Shown here in pieces: positions 1 to 6,074 of a stretch of DNA of 10,453 bases (the first letter of the stretch is position 1; each line of letters opens with the position of its first letter). The notes below the pieces were generated by a model. The model made no database searches. It was not told where the DNA came from and was given only the letters and a program-made list of their open reading frames with translations. The position numbers were made by a program, and so were the translations under genes. Source of the DNA: Desulfobacteraceae bacterium (GTDB taxonomy: Bacteria; Desulfobacterota; DSM-4660; Desulfatiglandales; Desulfatiglandaceae); the NCBI GenBank assembly GCA_020349865.1, contig CP070700.1, forward strand, positions 3,986,597 to 3,997,049, read 5' to 3'.

Positions 1-597
1 GATGCCGGGAAGTGCAAGGGGAAAAATAACATACACGACCGCCCGTATTCTTCCAGCCCCGTCGGTTAAAGCGGCTTCCTCTAAAGCCATGGGTATGCTT
101 TGAAAGAAGGCCCTCAGCAGCCACAGGCTGAAGGGGAGACAAAAGGCAGTATATGCCATGATCAGGGCAAGGTGAGTATTTGCAAGTCCTATTTTTTTGA
201 TCAACACATAAAAGGGAATAACAATCATGATAGGGGCAAACATGTAAGTAAAAAGTATGAGACTGGCTATCTTTTCTCGGCCATAGAATTTGAAACGCGT
301 CAGGCTGTAAGCTCCGGCACTTGCGATTGTCATGGTGAGGACGACAGCTGATGTCGATACAAAGACGCTGTTCTTGAAATATGTCATAAATCTAGTCTGC
401 TCAAAAAGTCTTCCGAAATTTGCGAGAGTAAAGCTCTTGGGGAAAAAATAAGGAGGATAGACAAATATCTCTTTTAGTGGCTTAAAGGACGTGGAAATCA
501 TCCAGAAAAACGGGAATGCCGTCAGGACCAGAAGAATGGCAGCAAACCAGTAGATGGTCTGTCCGCGCATTGAAAAGAAATGATTCTTCGGTTTCAA
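1..597 (-). CDS. Sugar-type ABC transporter permease, MalG-like (partial, 3' end off window)
   Basis: Inner-membrane permease of a carbohydrate (CUT1-type) ABC importer and partner of the upstream MalF-like permease. The visible 199 codons show a first membrane segment near residues 12-32 and several further hydrophobic segments. They end in the cytoplasmic EAA loop (about residues 173-199) with the pattern EEAALTDGAG...FPLALPG, the signature that docks on the ATPase. The chosen start is TTG at 597-595. It overlaps the TGA stop of the previous gene (596-594) and sits about 11 nt after a G-rich AGGGGGG Shine-Dalgarno-like run, so translation is probably coupled. An ATG at 570-568 in the same frame is the alternative; it has no visible ribosome binding site and would shorten the N-terminus by nine residues. 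The C-terminal part and probably the ATPase gene lie beyond the left edge. The family is certain; the substrate is unknown. Confidence 0.93.
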   Translation of the reverse strand, partial: MKPKNHFFSMRGQTIYWFAAILLVLTAFPFFWMISTSFKPLKEIFVYPPYFFPKSFTLANFGRLFEQTRFMTYFKNSVFVSTSAVVLTMTIASAGAYSLTRFKFYGREKIASLILFTYMFAPIMIVIPFYVLIKKIGLANTHLALIMAYTAFCLPFSLWLLRAFFQSIPMALEEAALTDGAGRIRAVVYVIFPLALPGI

Positions 598-1469
598 ATT
601 TCTTCTTCCCCCCTGAACATCTTGAAGTATATTGCTGTTGAAGCGATCAAGATCCCGAACATGATCACCGCGAGAGCTGACCCCAGTCCCGCCTGGTAGT
701 ACATAAACGTCCTCATGTAAGCATAGACGGGCAGAGTTCTAACATATTTTTCTGCACCTCCACCCTGAGTGAGTAACCACACCGTATCGAACTTAGTAAA
801 CATCCAGATGCTTCTGAGTAGGATCACAACAAACAGCACATTTCTCAGCTGAGGGAGCGTTACGTGAATGAATCGGCTAAGCGCCCCAGCCCCATCCACT
901 TTAGCAGCTTCATAAAGGACTGGCGGAATTGACTGCATTCGGGCGAGAACGCTCAGGACTACAAAAGGGAAGAATTCCCAGACACTGATGATGATCAAAG
1001 ATGTCATGATATGGTCTTTTCCCATCCATGATATGGAGTCGTCAACAATGCCAATAGCAAACAAAAGATAGTTGACCAATCCAAATTGGTTGTTCAGGAG
1101 CCATTTCCAAAGTATGATGGCCACCACTGTAGGGATCATGTAGGGAAAAAGAATGACACCCCGGACGAAATTTCTTCCCCGGAAAGCCTCGTTGAGAATC
1201 AAAGCTGCTATGACACCAACGATGATTTGGAGGACAATAGTACTGACTGAATACACAGTCCCGTACCACACGCTCATCCAAAAGTCCGAGTTTTTCATCA
1301 AATAAAAGTAATTCGCTAGGCCGACAAATTTTTGCTCAGGGAAGAAGGAGTGTTTTTTGAAGAAACTGAGCCAGACTCCATAGAACACCGGATAAACCAG
1401 TAGGGAACAAATTAGCAGTATGGATGGAGCGATCAGTATGACACCTGCCTTTTGGGGGCTTAGCTTCAA
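594..1469 (-). CDS. Sugar-type ABC transporter permease, MalF/UgpA-like
   Basis: Inner-membrane permease of a CUT1-type ABC importer, 291 residues, a normal length for the short MalF/UgpA type. A hydrophobic segment at about 10-33 opens the protein and further membrane segments follow. The EAA loop is at about 187-206 (EAAKVDGAG...HVTLP), and the LTQGGGAEKYVRTLPVYAY stretch at 233-251 is typical of this family. The start is TTG: the codon before it is GAA, preceded by an in-frame TAA, so no upstream start exists. AGGA lies 7 nt in front. It follows the binding-protein gene after a 117-bp gap that contains a stem-loop, and it overlaps the next permease gene. Together they form the translocation channel for the solute captured by the upstream binding protein. 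The substrate cannot be told from sequence. Confidence 0.95.
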   Translation of the reverse strand: MKLSPQKAGVILIAPSILLICSLLVYPVFYGVWLSFFKKHSFFPEQKFVGLANYFYLMKNSDFWMSVWYGTVYSVSTIVLQIIVGVIAALILNEAFRGRNFVRGVILFPYMIPTVVAIILWKWLLNNQFGLVNYLLFAIGIVDDSISWMGKDHIMTSLIIISVWEFFPFVVLSVLARMQSIPPVLYEAAKVDGAGALSRFIHVTLPQLRNVLFVVILLRSIWMFTKFDTVWLLTQGGGAEKYVRTLPVYAYMRTFMYYQAGLGSALAVIMFGILIASTAIYFKMFRGEEEI

Positions 1470-1504
1470 TTCTTAATCCTATTTTTGAGTCTTATTGGAA
1501 AGAT

Positions 1505-1529
1505 GCCGGGAGCATGGAATGCTCCCAGC
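1505..1529 (-). promoter_or_regulatory. Intergenic stem-loop between binding-protein and permease genes
   Basis: A perfect 8-bp inverted repeat (GGGAGCAT, 3-nt loop, ATGCTCCC at 1508-1526) is extended by two more pairs after one mismatch. On the minus-strand mRNA it lies after the binding-protein stop and before the permease RBS. No U-run follows it, so it does not look like a full terminator. In malE-malF-type operons such hairpins stabilise the upstream message or act as partial terminators, so that more binding protein than permease is made. That role is inferred here from position. Confidence 0.6.
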
Positions 1530-1586
1530 ACTTTGTCAAAACACTACACTTTCAATTCCCGGTTGGCGTATTCTACTTGCGTAGCC

Positions 1587-2924
1587 CTAATCCTTTATGA
1601 GCTCTTCTGCTCTTTTTTGAGCCTTTGCAGCGGCTTTTTCAACTGGTACATTCTCTTTGGTTACCTCCATGACCATATCCTTGAGTATACCAGAGCCCAG
1701 AAGCTTCATTAGATAAGGTTTGCCTGCCATATCCTTCCAATCGATGACGAGCGTCGGTTTAACAAGGTCGTTATCCAGATAGTACCCCTGGACATCGAGC
1801 CAACCCTTCCACTTCTTGATCATGGGGGTCTCTAAATATGCCTTGTTCTCTCGGAGAGATTTAGTAATGGGGAAGAAGTGAATTGGTACTGTCTGTATGT
1901 ACTCGAGGTAATTTTCATCCTTGTAAAAGAACTTCAGGAATTCTATGGCCTCATTGGGGTACTTACACCCCTTGAACATCATCCATGGCTCCTCATCCAC
2001 CTGGGCAGCTGGTTTGGTGCCACTGGGCCCATGGGGCTTCACCCAGACGTCGAAATAATCCGTACTGAGCATGTCCTTTGGAGCATACTGCTCTATCAAG
2101 GAGGCACCTCTTCCGTATCCCTGAAACATCATGGCGGCCTTTTGGCCGTACATGTTGGCGAAGGTCTCCCTGTACCCATGGCCTTCCCAACCGGGGGGCA
2201 TGTACTTGGTGAGTTCCTTTAAGAAGTTCAAGGTTTCTATCATCGTCTTGTCCGTAAAATGGGGTCGATTTTGATCATCGAAGAGAATGCCTCCGTTGGC
2301 CTTGGTCAGCTCCCCCATGAGGATGTTGATGAAGAGGTTGTCACCCGGTATAGTCAAGCCGTATATATCGGTCTTTCCATCCCCGTTAGTATCCATGGTC
2401 AATTCTTTGGCAATGTTCAGCAAATCATCCCAAGTCTTTGGAGGCTTTAGTCCTTTCTTTTTGGCCAGATCTTTTCGATAGATCAACAACGAAGTACCGG
2501 CGGCATGAACAAGGCCATAATAATGGTCCCCGAATTTTCCTACTTGTTTTATCTGATCCCAGATGTTGTCTTCACCAATGTCTTTGACAACCTCATCCAG
2601 GGGTAGCAGCAACCCTTTAGCTTGCAGTGCTGCGCAGGTGATAGGTTGACCATGTGACAGTTCTGGTGGGGAACCCGCTGCTAGTGCGGCCATGATTTTG
2701 CCCTCCAGATCTCCCCACGCAAGGGCCTCTGCCTCCACTTTTATGTCCGGATGCGAGGCCTCAAACCTTGCCACGATATTGGCAATTGCTTCCCTCGATA
2801 TAGGGTTTGTTTCAGTATGCCAGACATGGATGACTTTCTTGGCTGCAAAGGCCACCCCACCAAGAGTCATCAAAAAAAGACAAACTAATCCAACGACCGC
2901 TATGTATTTTATGCTAGACTTCAT
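1587..2924 (-). CDS. Extracellular sugar-type ABC substrate-binding protein (family 1)
   Basis: Periplasmic solute receptor of the importer, 445 residues from the chosen start. The N-terminus is a classic Sec signal peptide: MKSSIK, a hydrophobic core at about 7-24, and an A-F-A cleavage site at 25-27. Mature protein follows with VIHVWHTET, the usual first strand of this fold. An Asp-rich DTNGDGKTD loop at 178-186, of EF-hand type, precedes IYGL, as in many family 1 sugar-binding proteins, and may bind calcium. The start is ATG at 2924-2922, because AGGAGG (2932-2937) lies 7 nt upstream. An in-frame ATG 27 nt earlier would swallow this RBS and place a charged stretch before the signal peptide. 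The gene lies between the small ORF and the permeases in the same operon. There is no acceptable lipobox (GLVC has Val before Cys), so a soluble periplasmic protein is more likely than a lipoprotein. The ligand is unknown. Confidence 0.95.
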   Translation of the reverse strand: MKSSIKYIAVVGLVCLFLMTLGGVAFAAKKVIHVWHTETNPISREAIANIVARFEASHPDIKVEAEALAWGDLEGKIMAALAAGSPPELSHGQPITCAALQAKGLLLPLDEVVKDIGEDNIWDQIKQVGKFGDHYYGLVHAAGTSLLIYRKDLAKKKGLKPPKTWDDLLNIAKELTMDTNGDGKTDIYGLTIPGDNLFINILMGELTKANGGILFDDQNRPHFTDKTMIETLNFLKELTKYMPPGWEGHGYRETFANMYGQKAAMMFQGYGRGASLIEQYAPKDMLSTDYFDVWVKPHGPSGTKPAAQVDEEPWMMFKGCKYPNEAIEFLKFFYKDENYLEYIQTVPIHFFPITKSLRENKAYLETPMIKKWKGWLDVQGYYLDNDLVKPTLVIDWKDMAGKPYLMKLLGSGILKDMVMEVTKENVPVEKAAAKAQKRAEELIKD

Positions 2925-2977
2925 CACACATCCTCCTTTCCTAGGCATCATGTTCAGTTACGAGAACTAAGCTCTCG

Positions 2978-3064
2978 TCAAAAAGGGTTGCCGAACAGAT
3001 CAATTATGGGAAACTTACCTGCTGTGACTCCTCTTAAGATCTTCCAACCTTCCTGTTTGCTCAT
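2978..3064 (-). CDS. Small ORF, 28 codons, unknown product or leader peptide
   Basis: ATG at 3064-3062 is preceded by the near-perfect ribosome binding site AAGGAGGTGAG, with AGGAGG 4 nt from the ATG. The stop is TGA at 2980-2978. The predicted peptide starts MSKQEGWKILRG and ends DLFGNPF. It has no signal peptide or membrane segment, and I do not recognise it. It lies 45 bp after the oxidoreductase stop and 53 bp before the binding-protein start, in the same direction, so it should be co-transcribed. A weak 6-bp hairpin (ACGAGA/TCTCGT, about 2961-2979) covers its stop codon. It could be a genuine small protein, a translated leader controlling the transporter genes, or the stub of a truncated gene. 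The RBS is the strongest in the window, which argues that it is translated. Confidence 0.5.
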   Translation of the reverse strand: MSKQEGWKILRGVTAGKFPIIDLFGNPF

Positions 3065-3109
3065 CTCACCTCCTTTCATCTGAAAATAGGTTGTCCGCTA
3101 AGAAGCTTG

Positions 3110-5047
3110 CTAAATTTTCAGTGCGATTTCTTCTCCTTCATATACGGCTTCTAAAGCCTCCCTTGGCTGGGAGGCATCACCTATCACATAGAGCTCCGGG
3201 ACTCTTCCTTCAATACTCTTTGCGATATGGTCATTGGGTGTGGAACCCAGGGCCAAGACGATGCTGTCGAATCCGTCGATTTTTTTCACACCTGATGGGT
3301 CTTCTACCACCGCATAACCCCTTCCCAGTTCCTTCACCTTCGTAGACGTATAAATTTTGACCCCTTTTTCAGCAAGTCTAATCGAAAGGTAGTGTTGCAG
3401 GTGGGTAACAAGATCCGATGCTATCCCCTCCAACATTTCAACCACGGTAACTTCTTTTCCCAGCTCTGAAAGAAAGTCAGCCGCTTCTGCACCCACACCT
3501 CCTCCACCAACCACGAGGATCCTGTTACCTACATTTGATCCCTGGGATAACAAAACTTCATCAACGGACAGGGCCCCACTATCCTTTACTCCCTTCCAAT
3601 CCGGAAAAAACGGAACGGCCCCAGTTGCAACTATCACCGCATCCGGCTTGTCCAGATCTAACATACCGACAGTGAAGTCTGTGCCCAATTCTAAGGTTAC
3701 CCCCAGATTCCTGCACCTTCTTTCAAGGTAATCGAGGAAATCGTTCAGTACAGCTTTCTTCGGAGGAATAGCTGCAAGCCTCATCCTTCCACCCAGCTTG
3801 CGGTCTCTTTCGAAGAGTGTTACCTTGTGCCTTCGCTGGACTGCTATTTCTGCAGCCTTAAGACCTCCTGGTCCCCCTCCTACGATCCAGATTTTTTTGG
3901 GCCGATCCGTTTCAAGAAGCTCGAATCGGGCCTCATTACCCGTTTCTGGGTTTACTGCACACCGGACTGCCCCTTTTCTTAACGTCTGGATACATCTATT
4001 GCAGGATATGCAGGGAGTGATTTCCTTAAACCACCCCTTTTTCGCTTTTTCCGGCATATGCGGATCAGCGATGAGAGCCCGACCCATCGAGATCAGGTCA
4101 GCTTTTTCCTCCTGAATTACCTGTTCAGCCATGATAGGACTCCGGATTCTCCCGACTGCAATAACAGGGATATCCACTGATGATTTCACTGACTGGGCCA
4201 GGTGAACGAAGACACCCTCCTCGACATAATAGGGCGGATGGTTCAAGTAACCTGAGGCGGCATTGCATGCTGATATGTGGAGACCATCAGCCCCTTCCCG
4301 CCCCAGGATTTTCGCAATCTGTTTGGTTTCCTCTATTTTCAGCCCACTATCTACGTATTCGTCTCCGCTCAGTCTACAAATGATGGGGAATTCTGGGCCC
4401 AAACGGCTCCGCACTGACTTTAGAACCTCAACGGCAAACCTAGAACGTCCCTGGATATCACCGCCGTATTGGTCTGTTCTCTGATTGGAAAAGGGGGAAA
4501 GAAAGGAACAGATAAGATACCCATGAGCCATATGAAGCTCAACACCGTCAGCACCAGATTTTTTAACCCTTTCGGCTGCCGCAGTGAATGCCTCTGTGGT
4601 CTCTTCGATCTCACTTGTGGAGAGCTGACGAGGAACGTTGGACCTGGAAGGATCTGGGATGGGAGAAGCCGGAATGGGAGACGGTCCAACGATGGGGTAT
4701 CCCGTCACTGATGGCAAAGTTTGTCTTCCCGCATGATTAATCTGAACAACGATTTTACCTCCAACCCCGTGGACAGCTTCAACCAGCCTTTCGATGTGCG
4801 ATACATGCTCGTCGGTACTGATCATTAACATGTTCGGGCTTGCTTTGCCTTGTTGAAGGATGCCAGTATGCTCGACGGTGATATATCCTACGCCACCCTT
4901 TGCACGTTCAACATAATATGAAATCTGTCGATCGGTTACAAAACCTTCAGATGTAGCGTAGTTTGTTGCCATAGGCGGCATTACAATGCGGTTTTGCACC
5001 TCCAGGGTTCCTATGTGAAAGGAACTGAACAGCCTATTAAGTTTCAC
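3110..5047 (-). CDS. NADH:flavin oxidoreductase, 2,4-dienoyl-CoA reductase / TMADH-like (FMN, 4Fe-4S, FAD)
   Basis: Cytoplasmic flavo-iron-sulfur enzyme of 645 residues (E. coli FadH is 671). Residues 1-340 form an old-yellow-enzyme barrel that binds FMN, with HMAHGYLICSFLSP and NQRTDQYGG at 172-196. Tyr177 and His257 are the likely counterparts of catalytic Tyr166 and His252 of FadH. A 4Fe-4S cluster motif follows with Cys346, 349, 352 and 363. Its C-x2-C-x2-C spacing resembles trimethylamine dehydrogenase more than the C-x2-C-x3-C of FadH. Then come an FAD-binding GxGxxG (about 388-395), an NAD(P)H site (about 511-519) and the terminal VIGDA motif (621-625). It should pass electrons from NAD(P)H to a double bond, or run in reverse as a dehydrogenase or demethylase. 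The start is GTG at 5047-5045, with GGAGG 7 nt upstream. It is the first gene of the transporter operon, so its substrate may be the imported solute or a product of it. The exact reaction cannot be assigned. Confidence 0.9.
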   Translation of the reverse strand: MKLNRLFSSFHIGTLEVQNRIVMPPMATNYATSEGFVTDRQISYYVERAKGGVGYITVEHTGILQQGKASPNMLMISTDEHVSHIERLVEAVHGVGGKIVVQINHAGRQTLPSVTGYPIVGPSPIPASPIPDPSRSNVPRQLSTSEIEETTEAFTAAAERVKKSGADGVELHMAHGYLICSFLSPFSNQRTDQYGGDIQGRSRFAVEVLKSVRSRLGPEFPIICRLSGDEYVDSGLKIEETKQIAKILGREGADGLHISACNAASGYLNHPPYYVEEGVFVHLAQSVKSSVDIPVIAVGRIRSPIMAEQVIQEEKADLISMGRALIADPHMPEKAKKGWFKEITPCISCNRCIQTLRKGAVRCAVNPETGNEARFELLETDRPKKIWIVGGGPGGLKAAEIAVQRRHKVTLFERDRKLGGRMRLAAIPPKKAVLNDFLDYLERRCRNLGVTLELGTDFTVGMLDLDKPDAVIVATGAVPFFPDWKGVKDSGALSVDEVLLSQGSNVGNRILVVGGGGVGAEAADFLSELGKEVTVVEMLEGIASDLVTHLQHYLSIRLAEKGVKIYTSTKVKELGRGYAVVEDPSGVKKIDGFDSIVLALGSTPNDHIAKSIEGRVPELYVIGDASQPREALEAVYEGEEIALKI

Positions 5048-5117
5048 CTTGTCACCTCCAAATTTGGGATAGCTATCGTCTTTGATCTCTGAATTGCAAG
5101 CGTGATAGTTGGACGGG

Positions 5118-5128
5118 TGGTCTGACCA
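5118..5128. promoter_or_regulatory. FadR/GntR-type operator candidate
   Basis: TGGTCTGACCA is a perfect 5-bp dyad around one central base. It matches the TGGT...ACCA operator pattern known for the FadR subfamily of GntR regulators (FadR, PdhR, LldR, GlcC relatives). It lies about 16-26 nt downstream of the predicted transcription start of the oxidoreductase-transporter operon, a position suited to repression. No GntR gene is visible in the window, so the regulator would be encoded elsewhere. Confidence 0.5.
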
Positions 5129-5135
5129 TATATTT

Positions 5136-5146
5136 AATCGTTAGCC
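5136..5146. repeat. Direct repeat box 1 (AATCGTTARCC) flanking the operon promoter
   Basis: AATCGTTAGCC lies just downstream of the -10 element of the minus-strand promoter. A second copy (AATCGTTAACC, one mismatch) is at 5183-5193, on the other side of the -35. The start-to-start distance is 47 bp. Two same-orientation boxes bracketing a promoter suggest a regulator site, but chance similarity of short AT-rich words is possible. Confidence 0.35.
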
Positions 5147-5150
5147 CCTT

Positions 5151-5178
5151 TTTATATTCTTGTCAAGCAATATGTCTA
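5151..5178 (-). promoter_or_regulatory. Sigma-70-type promoter of the oxidoreductase/ABC operon
   Basis: Read on the minus strand, TAGACA (5178-5173, 5/6 to consensus), a 16-nt spacer and TATAAA (5156-5151, 5/6) lie about 100 nt upstream of the GTG start at 5047. Transcription would begin near 5144. A perfect TTGACA also occurs at 5166-5161, but the hexamer 17 nt beyond it (TAACGA) is poor, so the first pair is preferred. Confidence 0.55.
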
Positions 5179-5182
5179 ATAA

Positions 5183-5193
5183 AATCGTTAACC
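5183..5193. repeat. Direct repeat box 2 (AATCGTTARCC) upstream of the operon promoter
   Basis: AATCGTTAACC is the partner of the box at 5136-5146 and sits just upstream of the -35 hexamer. This is where an activator or one half of a looping repressor could bind. Its function is inferred only from placement. Confidence 0.35.
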
Positions 5194-5732
5194 ATCTTTT
5201 CGTGCTAGCGAGCTCCCTTTTCCATTCTACCAATGAACAGCAAATCGATTATTTTATCATGATTGCCTTTACCGCCACACCCCCTTATCAGAGTTCAACG
5301 ACACCAAACACGCTGAAACTGAAGAGCCATCTTCCAAGATCTTCTTTAAATTTATGTAGTAGTATTGAGGCAACGCAAGCCCAGAATGAATTCGTAAGCT
5401 CTGGAAGAGTCAATCAGGAGCTGGAAGCCTGAAAATGACTTATCGCCTTGTCCAGAAAAGGTGTAATGCACAAATTAATGCCGCTCCCTTTACAGGAAAT
5501 GCACAACATCGCATTTACTGTTGGGCAATAATAGTTAAGACGGGCTGAGAATTCGGTGTGGGAATCCTTTTTGAGTTAATTAACCGGCTCCAGCATACGC
5601 AAATGTGGATTTTTAGAGAGTACATCCTATTCTTTCGTTCAAGCATATCGGATGGATGGGCTTTTTAGGGCCTCACGTTTCGTCTCCTTCAGGCTAATAT
5701 TCAAAAAATGCTCTACAGAGCCATCGAACTCG

Positions 5733-5748
5733 TTGACAATATTGTCAA
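5733..5748. promoter_or_regulatory. Perfect 16-bp palindrome, CRP/FNR-type site candidate
   Basis: TTGACAATATTGTCAA is a perfect palindrome of the form TTGAC-N6-GTCAA. This arrangement matches, from memory, the motif reported for HcpR, a CRP/FNR-family regulator of sulfate-reducing bacteria, and differs from the E. coli FNR site (TTGAT-N4-ATCAA). No intact gene begins close to it on either side, so it may be an orphan site left from a lost promoter. Confidence 0.35.
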
Positions 5749-5840
5749 ATCAAGATAAATCGGCCTTCAGAATCGAGTTGGAGTCCATAATTTTGAGTTG
5801 GTGAAGGAGAGGGTAAATTCGCAAGATATTGTGGGGGTTG

Positions 5841-5862
5841 ATGGCTAATGTTACATAGCCAT
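5841..5862. repeat. 22-nt near-perfect inverted repeat
   Basis: ATGGCTA at 5841-5847 pairs with TAGCCAT at 5856-5862. Inside, TGT (5849-5851) pairs with ACA (5853-5855) around a central T, with one unpaired A (5848). It could be a protein-binding dyad or a short hairpin. It lies in the gene-poor interval and has no U-run after it. Confidence 0.4.
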
Positions 5863-6074
5863 AGGTAAAAACCTCTCTCAATTCAACTTTATTACTGATT
5901 AGAGATAGCATTCAAAAGTTTTTCGAATTTCTGTTGTGTGAGGATGGCGGCAAGTCTCAATTGACAATTATGTTGAAATTCGGAATTCGGATTTAGTCGC
6001 TTTGAGAAGCTTTCTGTTTGACCGATTTATATTTTTTTTGACGATATCGTGCTTTTCTTGAAGATCAATCACTT

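Larger units (their letters stand above)
5194..6074. other. Gene-poor interval, about 0.9 kb
   Basis: I see no convincing gene here on either strand. Frames are broken every few dozen codons, and no Shine-Dalgarno sequence is paired with a sustained ORF. Short open stretches exist, for example one ending MLYRAIELVDNIVKSR before a TAA near 5757, but they cannot be joined into a recognisable protein. The interval lies between the end of the glcD-like gene and the promoter of the transporter operon. It contains the palindromes at 5733-5748 and 5841-5862. A decayed gene or an unrecognised non-coding RNA are both possible. Confidence 0.5.

Noticed and set aside
1878..2222. Plus-strand 114-codon open frame opposite the binding-protein gene
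   Set aside because: It lies wholly antisense to a clear family 1 binding protein and has no motif of its own.
2880..2885. Possible lipobox Cys (residue 15) in the binding protein
   Set aside because: The residue before Cys is Val, not Gly, Ala or Ser, and a standard AFA signal peptidase I site follows at 25-27.
2925..2951. Longer N-terminus for the substrate-binding protein (nine extra codons)
   Set aside because: The extension would include the AGGAGG at 2932-2937 that serves the ATG at 2924, and the signal peptide starts naturally at that ATG.
5138..5166. Alternative promoter TTGACA-N17-TAACGA for the operon
   Set aside because: The -35 is perfect but the -10 keeps only two consensus bases; the overlapping TAGACA-N16-TATAAA pair is better balanced.
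5160..5432. Plus-strand 90-codon open frame upstream of the operon
   Set aside because: It begins with TTG inside the promoter of the opposite-strand operon, has no ribosome binding site, and its composition (Ser, Thr and Asn rich, no motif) looks like translated spacer.
6036..6062. Terminator after the glcD-like gene (ACGATATCGT followed by an A-rich run on the minus strand)
   Set aside because: The dyad has no loop, and in the minus-strand transcript it is followed by A residues, not the U-run a terminator needs.
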